Below are positions 32,404-41,019 of a stretch of DNA of 64,000 nucleotides, in pieces. A program made the translations under genes and the position numbers. Below the pieces are notes generated by a model that saw nothing but the letters and a program-made list of their open reading frames with translations, did no database searches and was not told where the DNA came from. The DNA lies in the NCBI GenBank assembly GCA_944376655.1, contig CALWDJ010000002.1, positions 1 to 64,000 on the forward strand, written 5' to 3'. How positions within the stretch are numbered: the first letter of the stretch is position 1; each line of letters starts with the position of its first letter. Source of the DNA: an uncultured Clostridia bacterium. Its GTDB lineage: Bacteria > Bacillota > Clostridia > Oscillospirales > Acutalibacteraceae.

Positions 32404-33756
32404 TCAGACTTGTTTTATGTCTGTCCGGAAGTGTTTGCCCGCGAATGTTCGGCTGTAAAATACAATGGACAGAACGGTAGCCACGCACCAGCCGACAGGC
32501 CACGCGCACCAGATTCCGGTGGCTCCGAGAGCCGTTTCGGAAAACAGGAAGGCAAGCACGACACGGAGTATCAGGTCTGTAAAGGTGGCCAGCATAAATT
32601 TTTTCATCATTCCGGTGCCTCTTAAAATGCCGTCTGCCGTCAATTTGGCGGACACAACAAAATAGAACGGGGAAAGTATCTTCAGATATGTGATTCCGGT
32701 TTGTATGGCAAGCTCTGTCGGCTCGTCCATAAACAGCTTCAGAACTATTCCGCCGCCGAAGAAATAAAGCAGGAAAAGCGGAAGGTTCAGCATCCACACG
32801 AGCTTTACGCCTGCCCTGAAGCCCTGTTTTATGCGCTCGGGCTTTTGAGCACCGAGATTTTGCGCCGTATAGTTTGAAATACCGTTTCCGAGCGTGGTAA
32901 ACGAGGTCACAACCAGATTGTTGAGCTTTACCGCCGCCGAATAGCCTGCCATAACCGCAGCGCCGAAGCCGTTTATTATGCTTTGTATGGCGATATTTCC
33001 GAGTGAGATAAAGCTCTGCTGCAATATGCTCGGAACGGCAATTATCACAATCTGCTTTAACAGGCGGCCGTCAAAAAGAGGGATTTTTTCCTTTATTCCC
33101 ATTTTAACAAGCCTGCGGAATATAACCGTCATGGCAAGGATACAGCTTATACCCTGACAGATAAAGGTTGCCCACGCGACGCCGGCGACTCCCATGTTGA
33201 AGGCTTTTACGAACCATATATCAACGGCAATATTTGAGAGCGACGAGGCGGCGAGGAAGAAGAAAGGCGTTTTCGAGTCGCCGAGCGCCGAAAAAATACC
33301 GGTTGCTATGTTGTAGAAGAAAACAAAGGGAAGACCCCATACATAAATATCAAGATAAAGCTCCGAATCCGCGAATACCTCGTCCGGCGTTCTGATAAGC
33401 CTGAGCAGCGCGCTTGAAGAGGTTATTCCGATAATCATCAGAGCCGCGCAGACCAAAGCGCTGAAAATACAGGCGGTATACACCGCTGTTTTCATTCCTT
33501 TGTAATTTTTCGCGCCGAAAAGCTTTGAAACGACGACTGAGCAGCCCATATTGCAGCCGAACGCGAAAGCAATGAAAATCAGCGTTATTTCGTAACTGTT
33601 TCCGACGGCGGCAAGAGCGTTTTCGCCGACAAATTTCCCCGCAACAAAGCTGTCGGCTATATTGTAAAGCTGCTGAAAGATGATGCTTCCGAACAGCGGC
33701 ATGCAGAATCTCCACAGCACTGACTGCGGATTGCCCGAAGTAAGGTCCTTATTCAT
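32404..33756 (-). CDS. MATE-family efflux transporter
   Basis: A 450-aa protein with about 12 hydrophobic segments in two related halves. The start (PQSVLWRFCMPLFGSIIFQQLYN) and NAIAAVGN-like GENALAAVGNSYE are typical of the DinF/NorM superfamily. The second half repeats the fold (QQSFISLGNIAIQSIINGFG; LGNGISNYTAQNLGA). It would export drugs or metabolites with an ion gradient. It overlaps the upstream kinase-like gene by 8 bases and shares its promoter. Confidence 0.92.
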   Translation of the reverse strand: MNKDLTSGNPQSVLWRFCMPLFGSIIFQQLYNIADSFVAGKFVGENALAAVGNSYEITLIFIAFAFGCNMGCSVVVSKLFGAKNYKGMKTAVYTACIFSALVCAALMIIGITSSSALLRLIRTPDEVFADSELYLDIYVWGLPFVFFYNIATGIFSALGDSKTPFFFLAASSLSNIAVDIWFVKAFNMGVAGVAWATFICQGISCILAMTVIFRRLVKMGIKEKIPLFDGRLLKQIVIIAVPSILQQSFISLGNIAIQSIINGFGAAVMAGYSAAVKLNNLVVTSFTTLGNGISNYTAQNLGAQKPERIKQGFRAGVKLVWMLNLPLFLLYFFGGGIVLKLFMDEPTELAIQTGITYLKILSPFYFVVSAKLTADGILRGTGMMKKFMLATFTDLILRVVLAFLFSETALGATGIWCAWPVGWCVATVLSIVFYSRTFAGKHFRTDIKQV

Positions 33757-34369
33757 TTACGGGCGCCTCCATGCTTCTTATACTGTTGAGAAGAATATTC
33801 ACGCAGCCGTCAATTCCAAAATGACTGCTTGAAAGCATTATGTCGTAGCTTTCGGGCTGTCCCCACGGGGTTTCGGAATAGAAATCGAAAAACTGCCGTC
33901 TCATTCTGTCCACACGTCTGATACGGCCTGCGGCGTCCTTTTCGCTTATGCCGTTTCTTAATGAAACACGGTTTATTTTATCTGCCTTGCCGGCATAAAT
34001 AAATACCGAAAGCCTTTTATCTTCCGGAAGTATGCCTGAGGCGCAGCGTCCTACAATAACTCCGCAGCCTTCGGCGCCAATCTGCTCGATCACCTTTTTT
34101 TCGGCGTTGTATGTTATCTGACTTTCCAAATAAAATGTATTGTTCATTACCGCCATATCTGCGTAAAGGTTGCCGCTTAAAAACTGAAAATTTTTAACGG
34201 GCGATTCCTCGGTTCTCGCTATATATTCTTCGCTCAGTCCCGATTCAAGCGCCGTTTTTTTGATAAGCAGCTTGTCGTAATAGGGAACACCGAGCGCCGC
34301 CGCGAGCTTTTCCCCGATTTCTCTGCCTCCGCTGCCGTATTCCCTTCCAATACAGATTATTTTTTTCAT
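33749..34369 (-). CDS. Cytidylate kinase-like protein
   Basis: A 206-aa protein of the 'cytidylate kinase-like' family (PF13189). The N-terminal nucleotide-binding segment is IICIGREYGSGGREIGEKLA, and the chain includes GVIVGRCAS and LRNGISEKDAAGRIRRVDRMRRQFF, the lid-like basic segment. The cellular substrate is not known. ATG 34369 has GAGGT upstream. It is first in a two-gene operon with MATE, divergent from a LysR regulator. Confidence 0.88.
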   Translation of the reverse strand: MKKIICIGREYGSGGREIGEKLAAALGVPYYDKLLIKKTALESGLSEEYIARTEESPVKNFQFLSGNLYADMAVMNNTFYLESQITYNAEKKVIEQIGAEGCGVIVGRCASGILPEDKRLSVFIYAGKADKINRVSLRNGISEKDAAGRIRRVDRMRRQFFDFYSETPWGQPESYDIMLSSSHFGIDGCVNILLNSIRSMEAPVNE

Positions 34370-34418
34370 ACGATTACCTCTGTCCGTCATATAAGTCTTG
34401 CTTTTTTTAACCTTACAT

Positions 34419-34447
34419 ATTATAATCTGTTTTATGATATATGTAAA
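34419..34447 (-). promoter_or_regulatory. Promoter of the kinase-like/MATE operon
   Basis: On the minus strand, TTTACA (34447-34442), a 17-base spacer, perfect TATAAT (34424-34419). It lies in the intergenic region shared with the LysR gene. Confidence 0.75.
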
Positions 34448-34497
34448 ATGCTTTGATTGCAATTAAGATATATTAAATTGATATAAGAGGCTACGCT

Positions 34498-35406
34498 ATG
34501 AATATAAGCTATGATTACTATAAAATATTTTATTATGTGGCAAAATACAAGAGCTTTACGGGTGCTGCCGACGCGCTTCTCAATAACCAGCCGAATATAA
34601 CCAGAATGATGAAAAAGCTGGAAAATGAGCTCGGGTGCACTCTTTTTGTAAGGCAGAGACACGGCGTCAGCCTTACGGCGGAGGGGGAGAGGCTGTACGG
34701 CCATATTTCCGCCGCCATCGGTCATATTCTGCGCGGTGAAGAGGAAATTGCGGCGGATAAAAGTCTGAAATACGGGGTAGTGACGGTTGCCGCGAGTGAA
34801 ATAGCGCTGCACTGCGTGCTTCTTCCTGTGCTTAAAAAATTCCGCAAAACCTATCCAGGGGTCAAAATACGGATACTTAATTATTCGACTCCGCAGGCTG
34901 TCGATACGGTGAAAAAGGGACTCGCCGATTTTGCGATTGTCACCGAGCCGTTTGAGACAGCGTCAGGACTTCAGTCCTTTGTTCTGCGCAGCATCAGGGA
35001 GGTGCCTGTGTGCAGCAATACTTTCGCGGAGCAGGAGGGTTCGATTAAAACTTACAGACAGCTTGAAAAATACCCGCTTATAGGTTTCGGCAGAAATACC
35101 GCGTCCTACGGATTTTATTCGGATTTTTTCAAGAAAATGGGACTTTCGTTTGAGTCGGACGTCGAAGCGGCGACCGCCGACCAGATTCTGCCTATGATAA
35201 GGTCTGATTTAGGGATAGGCTTTGTTCCTCTTGATTTTCTCGGGAAAACAGATAACGGAAGTCTTAAAGTTCTTGATATCAGTCCGGCAGTACCCGCAAG
35301 GAATATCTGTCTTTTAAAGCGCAAAGGGATTTCTGCGGGAATAGCCGCCGGGGAAATCGAGAAAATGATTAGGGCAAATATAAAAAGCGCGGAGGACACA
35401 GAGTGA
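34498..35406 (+). CDS. LysR-family transcriptional regulator
   Basis: A 302-aa regulator. An N-terminal winged HTH (about 1-62, YVAKYKSFTGAADALLNNQP; LGCTLFVRQRHGVSLTAEG) is followed by a periplasmic-binding-protein-like effector domain (about 90-295). It is divergent from the kinase-like/MATE operon with a 128-base intergenic region, the usual arrangement for control of the divergent genes. The inducer is unknown. Confidence 0.93.
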   Translation: MNISYDYYKIFYYVAKYKSFTGAADALLNNQPNITRMMKKLENELGCTLFVRQRHGVSLTAEGERLYGHISAAIGHILRGEEEIAADKSLKYGVVTVAASEIALHCVLLPVLKKFRKTYPGVKIRILNYSTPQAVDTVKKGLADFAIVTEPFETASGLQSFVLRSIREVPVCSNTFAEQEGSIKTYRQLEKYPLIGFGRNTASYGFYSDFFKKMGLSFESDVEAATADQILPMIRSDLGIGFVPLDFLGKTDNGSLKVLDISPAVPARNICLLKRKGISAGIAAGEIEKMIRANIKSAEDTE

Positions 35407-35431
35407 TTTTCATCACTTGAAGTCCGGGCTT

Positions 35432-35569
35432 TTAACTGTTTTGTCCGCGGCATACGGAAAGCGTAAGCAGATTAACTGACTTGCTGTCAATAATATCTGA
35501 AATTTCTTGTGTTGAATATCTTTTCCCGGAAAGATTGAATTGATTTGTTCTTTGAGTAAGATTTTTCAT
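35432..35569 (-). pseudogene. Fragment of an FkbH-like (HAD-IIIC) protein
   Basis: A 45-aa minus-strand frame reads MKNLTQRTNQFNLSGKRYST, then QEISDIIDSKSVNLLTLSV. The phrase 'RTNQFNLSGKRYS' is the hallmark of FkbH-type HAD-IIIC proteins (KTNQFNLTTRRY), which normally exceed 300 aa. The rest of the protein is missing on both sides; the frame stops after LLTLSVCRGQNS. It is a remnant of a larger gene. Confidence 0.6.
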
Positions 35570-35571
35570 AA

Positions 35572-36045
35572 TACTATAACATTTATGAAGTGGATACTGC
35601 TCCTGTCACGCACAGTATGATGGACGCCGCAACGATTGGTGAACATTCTGTATTTATCAGTAAATGCGCTGTAACAGAAGATTTGGAGGACAAAGAAAAA
35701 GACGGCGTACTGCAAAATTTTGGGAAGTGGCTCAAAAAGGAAAATCTCGGTACAATGAAGAAATCCGTCTTTGTTCTCAATGAAGACGCGGCATCCGGCA
35801 GACATTTTGCCGACCGTTACGGAAGGTTTCATCAGCTGGCCCGTTCCCTTGCCGCTGTAACTGAGGACGATTATCTGTATCGCTTTCACGATATCCGCAA
35901 TCTCACTTCGGATCTGATGAAAGCAATCGTTGATGATGACGATGATTATGTGATAAGCCGCAAGACTAAAATTAAAAATGAGCGCAAAACCCAATCCTTT
36001 TCAAAATTTTTATTAAAAAAGCTTATTCGTGCTGCTTGTTTTTGA
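35572..36045 (+). pseudogene. Headless ORF of unknown family
   Basis: An open frame of about 157 codons begins after a TAA at 35569-35571. The first possible start is GTG 35590 (151 aa), with no RBS. The content is protein-like (HSMMDAATIGEHSVFISKCA; EDDYLYRFHDIRNLTSDLMK) with an Asp run (DDDDD) and a basic tail. It abuts the FkbH fragment head to head, so the junction near 35570 is probably a deletion or insertion breakpoint. I do not recognise the family; it resembles accessory proteins of mobile elements only in general character. Confidence 0.45.
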
Positions 36046-36091
36046 CAATAGCAATATCTTGTAAGAACCATACTTTTCTTTGCCGGATTGC

Positions 36092-36120
36092 TTGTAATTT
36101 CTTTGCAACAATGATATAAT
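36092..36120 (+). promoter_or_regulatory. Strong promoter upstream of the AraC gene
   Basis: TTGTAA (36092-36097), a 17-base spacer, and TATAAT (36115-36120) with a TGA extension (TGnTATAAT). No other gene start lies between it and the small ORF/AraC gene. Confidence 0.75.
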
Positions 36121-36153
36121 AGCATCAATAAAACAGGTTTGGTATATCCATTT

Positions 36154-36177
36154 GCAACATAATACCGATTATGTTGC
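36154..36177. other. Perfect 10-bp inverted repeat in the AraC leader
   Basis: GCAACATAAT-ACCG-ATTATGTTGC lies about 27 bases after the TATAAT and just before an AGGAGG site. It can be an operator for the downstream AraC protein, an mRNA hairpin, or the end of a mobile element. Nothing else in the window has the same arms. Confidence 0.6.
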
Positions 36178-36207
36178 GCAATAAATTTGAGGAGGATGAG
36201 AAAAAAC

Positions 36208-36354
36208 GTGAAAGAAACTATGTTGAATAAATCATTCGCCGGTGGATACGGTTCGGTCAGCGAAGATGAACATACGCAGGAAATTATGGATTTGCTTCAA
36301 ACGGATGACAGGGATTACAATAAAATTATAATATTTTATAGAATATGGAGATAA
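36208..36354 (+). CDS. Small ORF preceding the AraC gene
   Basis: A 48-aa frame beginning with GTG 36208 (VKETMLNKSFAGGYGSVSED; EHTQEIMDLLQTDDRDYNK). An ATG at 36196 would give 52 aa but overlaps the GAGGAGG site (36189-36195). It ends 5 bases before the TTG start of the AraC gene. It may be a leader peptide or a truncated gene. Confidence 0.4.
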   Translation: MKETMLNKSFAGGYGSVSEDEHTQEIMDLLQTDDRDYNKIIIFYRIWR

Positions 36355-36359
36355 TATAG

Positions 36360-37223
36360 TTGATTAGATATAAATTCAGTGAATTGCCGAGTCAAAACGG
36401 AGTTGAATATGCCGCTGATTGTGATATAAAAGTCAACAGCCACTATTACGCTATGGCGGAACCGCTGCACAATCACGATTATTATGAGTTGGAATATATT
36501 TATGAAGGAAGCGGCATACAGATCATAAACGGTGTTTCCTATCCCGTCGAAACCGGAAGTATAATTATTTTGAGCCCAAAAGATATACATTCTTATTACT
36601 CAATCAAGGATATGAAATTATATAATGTCTGTTTTTGCTCTCCGGATAAGCTGATGAACTATTTTGACATTTCAAAGCCGACAGTTCTTGCCCTTGATGA
36701 TTTTTTTAAAATAGAAATCGAACAGTTGATATATTTGCTTGAGAGTGAGCTTAACCAAAAGAGAAATATGTATTTGGAGACGGCGTGGAAAATACTTGAT
36801 CTTATCATTATGACGGTTTCAAGGAGCCGCTCCAATAAAATATATTCCGACCCGGTGTGGGGAAAGATATTTACATATATATCGGAGAATATAGGTGATA
36901 TTTCACTTAAAGATGTTTCACAGGCAATGAGGGTATCTGAAAGCTATTTTTGCCGTGCCTTTAAAAAGAATTTCTCGGTGACATTCCATCAGTATGTAGT
37001 TAATGTAAGGATGCAAATGGCAAAGAACTATTTGCTGTATTCCCGGAAGAACATTTCTGAAATTGCCGCAGATGTAGGTTATAAAAGCGAATGCTGTTTT
37101 TTTCAGGATTTCAAAAAAAGCGTCGGAGCAACTCCAAAGGAATTCCGGAAGAAATTCGCAGGAAACAATAATAAAGGGTCTGCCGCTACGATTATTGACA
37201 ATAATAGGTTGATTACATCATAG
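36360..37223 (+). CDS. AraC-family transcriptional regulator
   Basis: A 287-aa regulator. An N-terminal cupin-like sensor domain (about 1-150, AEPLHNHDYYELEYIYEGSG; VETGSIIILSPKDIHSYYSI) is followed by two C-terminal HTH motifs (about 180-275, SLKDVSQAMRVSESYFCRAF and NISEIAADVGYKSECCFFQD). This layout is usual for carbohydrate regulators. The start is TTG at 36360 with GGAG 9 bases upstream. It precedes the EEP/transport island and is the obvious candidate to regulate it. Confidence 0.9.
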   Translation: MIRYKFSELPSQNGVEYAADCDIKVNSHYYAMAEPLHNHDYYELEYIYEGSGIQIINGVSYPVETGSIIILSPKDIHSYYSIKDMKLYNVCFCSPDKLMNYFDISKPTVLALDDFFKIEIEQLIYLLESELNQKRNMYLETAWKILDLIIMTVSRSRSNKIYSDPVWGKIFTYISENIGDISLKDVSQAMRVSESYFCRAFKKNFSVTFHQYVVNVRMQMAKNYLLYSRKNISEIAADVGYKSECCFFQDFKKSVGATPKEFRKKFAGNNNKGSAATIIDNNRLITS

Positions 37224-37325
37224 ACAATATAGCTGTTAAGGCTGTGATAAGTAAAAAAAGTATAGTAATTTGTTCAACAACAGCTGTTTTTACTGCTTAG
37301 AATTGAAATGTGAGAAATTGATTTT

Positions 37326-37355
37326 GAACATCGAATTAAATTCGATGTTCTTTTT
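37326..37355. terminator. Terminator after the AraC gene
   Basis: GAACATCGAATT and AATTCGATGTTC (37326-37350) form a near-perfect palindrome followed by TTTTT. Confidence 0.85.
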
Positions 37356-37359
37356 ATTT

Positions 37360-37589
37360 ATAAAAAAGCGATAAATTAAATTAAAGATTTAGTCGGTTAC
37401 AAAGCATTAAAAATAAATTTAACATAAGTTTAACATTACTTTAAATAAATGGGAAAATAAAAGGGAAAAATTGACGGAAGACGAACGCTTGGTTCAATAT
37501 TACATAGTAATTGGATAATATATCATATTGAAAACAAAAATTCATATTTGTAAAATATAAATAATCAACAAGGAAATGGGTGGTTTATA
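37360..37589 (+). promoter_or_regulatory. AT-rich intergenic region before the EEP island
   Basis: A 366-base gap separates the AraC and EEP genes (37224-37589). After the terminator it holds the Pho-box-like repeats, a possible -35 TTGACG (37471-37476) with a weak CAATAT-type -10 near 37495, and an AAGGAAATGGGTGG ribosome-binding region before ATG 37590. No further gene was seen. Confidence 0.5.
37419..37446 (+). promoter_or_regulatory. Pho-box-like triple direct repeat
   Basis: TTAACA (37419-37424), TTAACA (37430-37435) and TTAAAT (37441-37446) recur with an exact 11-base period. This is the arrangement recognised by PhoP of Bacillus (TTHACA repeats separated by about 5 bases). It lies in an AT-rich 240-base leader upstream of the first EEP gene. 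The surrounding sequence is AT-rich, so chance remains possible. Confidence 0.5.
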
Positions 37590-38630
37590 ATGACAAAACG
37601 TATAATCCCGTTTATGACGGCATTCTGCATTTTGATTTCATTTGTTTTCGCAGGCTGCGGCGGGACAGGAACTTCAAGCAGCTCTGATGTAAATTCCGAG
37701 CTTACGTCGGATACTTTTGTCTCGTTTGATGTTTCTTCAGATACTGCTTCAGAGGATAAGGCTTCCGAAACGTCTGACCAGAGCGCTTCACAGTCTCCGT
37801 CAAGCCAGACGCCGGCATCCGAGCCCACGCAGAATACGGATTCAAGTCCGGATACAGACCCGAGTTCGCAGAGCCCCTCCTCCGATGCAGGCAGTGATCG
37901 CCAGCAGATCAGGGTTTATGCGCACAATGTTTGTTCGCACGGTGATCCTTCTCCGGGAGACGGGGGAGAAACAGGACAGAATCCTCAAAGACTTCCTGGC
38001 ATTTGCAGCGTAATAGCCGAAAACGCACCTAATGTAGTGGTTCTGACAGAATGTAATTCTTTATGGGCAAAAAGCGTTGCGAAAAAATGCGGGTATGAAA
38101 TAGCAGAAAATAAAAGAACCGGTCTTTCGGAAATCCAGGTTCTTTATAATGCCGGAGAATTCAATCTGATTGAAAACAGTGTGGATGATTCCGAGCGGTC
38201 TGCATATCACTGGGTGATTCTTGAATCTAAAAAAACCTCACAAAGATTTATTGTTTACGGTTATCACGGAACGGTCACAGGCAGCGATTCGGAAACGGCG
38301 AGAAAGAATGAAATAAACACTGCGATAGCTTTGATACAGCAAAAGAATCTCCCTGCGATTTTCACGGGTGATTTCAATACGACCCGCGAAAGCGAGGAAT
38401 ATGCTCTTACCGAGACGCTGTTTGCCAATGCCGCTCTTACCGCGCAGAGCAGATATGACGGTCCTACTCATCCTGGCTGGAACAGCGCTTCAAGAAGCAT
38501 TATAGACCATTTGCTTTACAGCAAAAATAAATTTACGGCAAAGACTTTCATGGCGCTTGATCAGTACGATTCAAACGGAACGATACTTTCGGATCACTGC
38601 GCGTTATTCGCAGAGCTTGAAATGAACTGA
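37590..38630 (+). CDS. EEP-fold (endonuclease/exonuclease/phosphatase) lipoprotein
   Basis: A 346-aa secreted lipoprotein. The signal peptide ends in the lipobox FVFAGC (Cys23). A Ser/Thr/Glu-rich linker covers about 27-105. The catalytic domain (about 108-346) contains the EEP elements: N-terminal YAHNVCSHGD, VVLTECNS (Glu metal ligand), YGYHGT, TGDFN, and the terminal SDHCALFAE. This superfamily cleaves phosphodiester or phosphomonoester bonds (DNase I, sphingomyelinase, inositol phosphatases). The substrate is unknown. It is the first of three EEP paralogues in succession. Confidence 0.85.
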   Translation: MTKRIIPFMTAFCILISFVFAGCGGTGTSSSSDVNSELTSDTFVSFDVSSDTASEDKASETSDQSASQSPSSQTPASEPTQNTDSSPDTDPSSQSPSSDAGSDRQQIRVYAHNVCSHGDPSPGDGGETGQNPQRLPGICSVIAENAPNVVVLTECNSLWAKSVAKKCGYEIAENKRTGLSEIQVLYNAGEFNLIENSVDDSERSAYHWVILESKKTSQRFIVYGYHGTVTGSDSETARKNEINTAIALIQQKNLPAIFTGDFNTTRESEEYALTETLFANAALTAQSRYDGPTHPGWNSASRSIIDHLLYSKNKFTAKTFMALDQYDSNGTILSDHCALFAELEMN

Positions 38631-38721
38631 TACCTTATATATCTTTTCGGCAAGTTATGGTTTGGATATTATTGCAAAACCAGTCTCTGCCGTGTGATAA
38701 AAATAAAAAGGAGGCATCTCA

Positions 38722-40989
38722 ATGGGCAAAAAAAGCAAATACAGATTATTATCCCTGGCAACGGCGCTCAGCATTATTCTGACAGGTTTGGGCGGAGCGT
38801 CGGTCATTTCCGCCGCGGAAACGGAAAGCTATGGCGGCGGCAGCGGTACAGAATTGGATCCGTATATAATTTCGTCAGCCGAGCATATGGCACAGCTTGA
38901 CGCTGACACTGTTGCCGGAAATACAGACGGCAAGTATTATAAGCTGACTGCTGATCTGACTGTTGATAATATATCCATCGGACAAAACAGGGGCGCTGAT
39001 GAACTTTTTGTTTCGGGAACGCAAACGCTCCCGGACGCTAAACCCTTTGAAGGTACATTTGACGGCAACCATCATAAAATCAATTATACATACAATGTAA
39101 ACTATGCATTGGGCGGACTTTTCACAGGTCTTAAGAAAGCCACTGTTAAAAACTTAACAGTTATGGGTAAGGCTGAGGCTCCGAACGTTATTTTTGGTTC
39201 TATTGCCGCTATTGCTCAGAACTCCGTTATTGATAACTGTGTAAGCGAGGTAGAAATCACCCGCGCAAGACAGTGGACCGGCGGCATCGTAGCTATTATG
39301 GACGGTACAACAATCACTAACACGGAAAACCGCGGAAATATCACTACCGATATTCACACCTCTGCTATTGCTTCTGCTGATATACAGACTTATCTTAGCA
39401 ATGCGTATGGAATTGCGAACACTTATTTAAAATATGAACATGTTATTACAGGCGGTATTGCGGCTGTATCTGTTGGCAAAACAGTTTTCACTAATGTTTT
39501 GAATACAGGTAATGTAACAAGCAAATTAAACGCTCAGTCAGAAGTCGGCGGTATTTTAGGTATCAATAAGACTCCTGACTCTCCTAACTCTAATAATAAT
39601 AATAATTTAATCATGTCAGCTGTAGGTAATACAGGTAATGTGACTTCGACTCCTGAAATATCGACCAATCGTGACACTGACCGTATCGGCGGTATCTACG
39701 GAAGACTTGAAGGCGCAAACTATTACCTCAATGTTGTATGGAACACAGGAACCGTTAAAGCCACTCATAATACAGACAGTCAGAAGGGCAGTATCGGCGG
39801 TTCGGTAAGCGGCGCATGTCGTGCACATCCTTCCGTTACCAACGAGACTCCTCATAAAATTTATGCTAAGATTGGTACAGTAATCGGTTACTCCGGAACG
39901 GGATGTCAGGCAGAGTTTTTAGGAAATGGCGGAACAATCCACAGTACAAGTTGGATTTACTATTACGGCGACGCTTATGAAAGCACAAACGGCTCATATC
40001 GTGATATGACATCAAATGCAAAGTTTTTCACCGATTTAGGGGACGGCTGGCGTAAGGTGGATTATGAATATCCGACTCTTGCTTACCACTACACTATAGG
40101 CGACTTTAATAACGATGGCGTTTTCGATATCCTTGATTTTGTTTCCGTAAAGAAGTATAGCGTAAATGCAAACACAAGCTCCGACATTATAATCGATACC
40201 TGCGATTTTGATGAGAACGGTGATGTTGACGCAACCGATCTCGCTTCAGTTAGAAAGCTTTTATTAGGCAACGAGCTTCAAGATGTTCTGGTTTCCCAAA
40301 ACACGGTTTTAAGGGTATACTCACAGAATGTCTGCTCTCACGGTGATAACGGTGCGGCGGGTACTGCAGGCAGGCTGTCTCCTTTAGCAAACAGATTGGC
40401 ACAGAGAAATCCGAATATAGTCGTTTTAACAGAATGTTCAAAAGAATGGGCGGCTTATGTTGCCGCTAAGGGCAGCTATGAGGTTGCGGCAAACACAAGA
40501 GACGGATCATCTGAAATTCAGATACTATACAAAGCAGATGAATTTGAGCTTGTGAAAAATACGGTTGACAATTCAAAGCGTTCCGCATTCCATTGGGTAG
40601 TTTTAAAGTCTAAGAAAACCGGAAAGAAATTTATGGTTTATGGCTATCACGGTGATTCTAAGGATGCAAACACCAGAGCTACTGAAATTGCTGCAATGAA
40701 TGAGACGGTTTCCGCCAATGCTCTTCCGACAGTTGTAGCGGGTGATTTTAATGCAGAGTATTCCGCCTTTAGCGATACGCTTTCCGGCTTGACCAGAACT
40801 GCTGAAGGCAGCGCATATGATAAGTGCACACATTTAGGTTGGAATTCTGCCGACAACAAAACAATTGACCACATACTCTACAGCACGGATAGCTTTGACG
40901 CAAGATCCTTCTATGTTCTCGGTCAGAAGGTCGGCAATACTATCCTTTCGGATCACTGCGCGCTTCTTGCCGAGCTTGAAATTAAATAA
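38722..40989 (+). CDS. Secreted beta-helix/dockerin/EEP protein
   Basis: A 755-aa protein. A signal peptide (about 1-32, ending SAAET) precedes a GLUG/beta-helix-like module (about 38-450; GGGSGTELDPYIISSAEHMA). A type I dockerin follows (about 457-520): GDFNNDGVFDILDFVSVKKY and CDFDENGDVDATDLASVRKL, each with the calcium-loop pattern. The C-terminal EEP domain (about 530-755) has YSQNVCSHGD, LTECSKEWAAY, YGYHGD, GDFNAEY and SDHCALLAE. The dockerin predicts attachment to a cohesin-bearing scaffold or cell-surface protein. The AAGGAGG site is strong. Unusual combination. Confidence 0.88.
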   Translation: MGKKSKYRLLSLATALSIILTGLGGASVISAAETESYGGGSGTELDPYIISSAEHMAQLDADTVAGNTDGKYYKLTADLTVDNISIGQNRGADELFVSGTQTLPDAKPFEGTFDGNHHKINYTYNVNYALGGLFTGLKKATVKNLTVMGKAEAPNVIFGSIAAIAQNSVIDNCVSEVEITRARQWTGGIVAIMDGTTITNTENRGNITTDIHTSAIASADIQTYLSNAYGIANTYLKYEHVITGGIAAVSVGKTVFTNVLNTGNVTSKLNAQSEVGGILGINKTPDSPNSNNNNNLIMSAVGNTGNVTSTPEISTNRDTDRIGGIYGRLEGANYYLNVVWNTGTVKATHNTDSQKGSIGGSVSGACRAHPSVTNETPHKIYAKIGTVIGYSGTGCQAEFLGNGGTIHSTSWIYYYGDAYESTNGSYRDMTSNAKFFTDLGDGWRKVDYEYPTLAYHYTIGDFNNDGVFDILDFVSVKKYSVNANTSSDIIIDTCDFDENGDVDATDLASVRKLLLGNELQDVLVSQNTVLRVYSQNVCSHGDNGAAGTAGRLSPLANRLAQRNPNIVVLTECSKEWAAYVAAKGSYEVAANTRDGSSEIQILYKADEFELVKNTVDNSKRSAFHWVVLKSKKTGKKFMVYGYHGDSKDANTRATEIAAMNETVSANALPTVVAGDFNAEYSAFSDTLSGLTRTAEGSAYDKCTHLGWNSADNKTIDHILYSTDSFDARSFYVLGQKVGNTILSDHCALLAELEIK

Positions 40990-41019
40990 GTCTTTTACTG
41001 CGCTTAATGGGTGATTATA

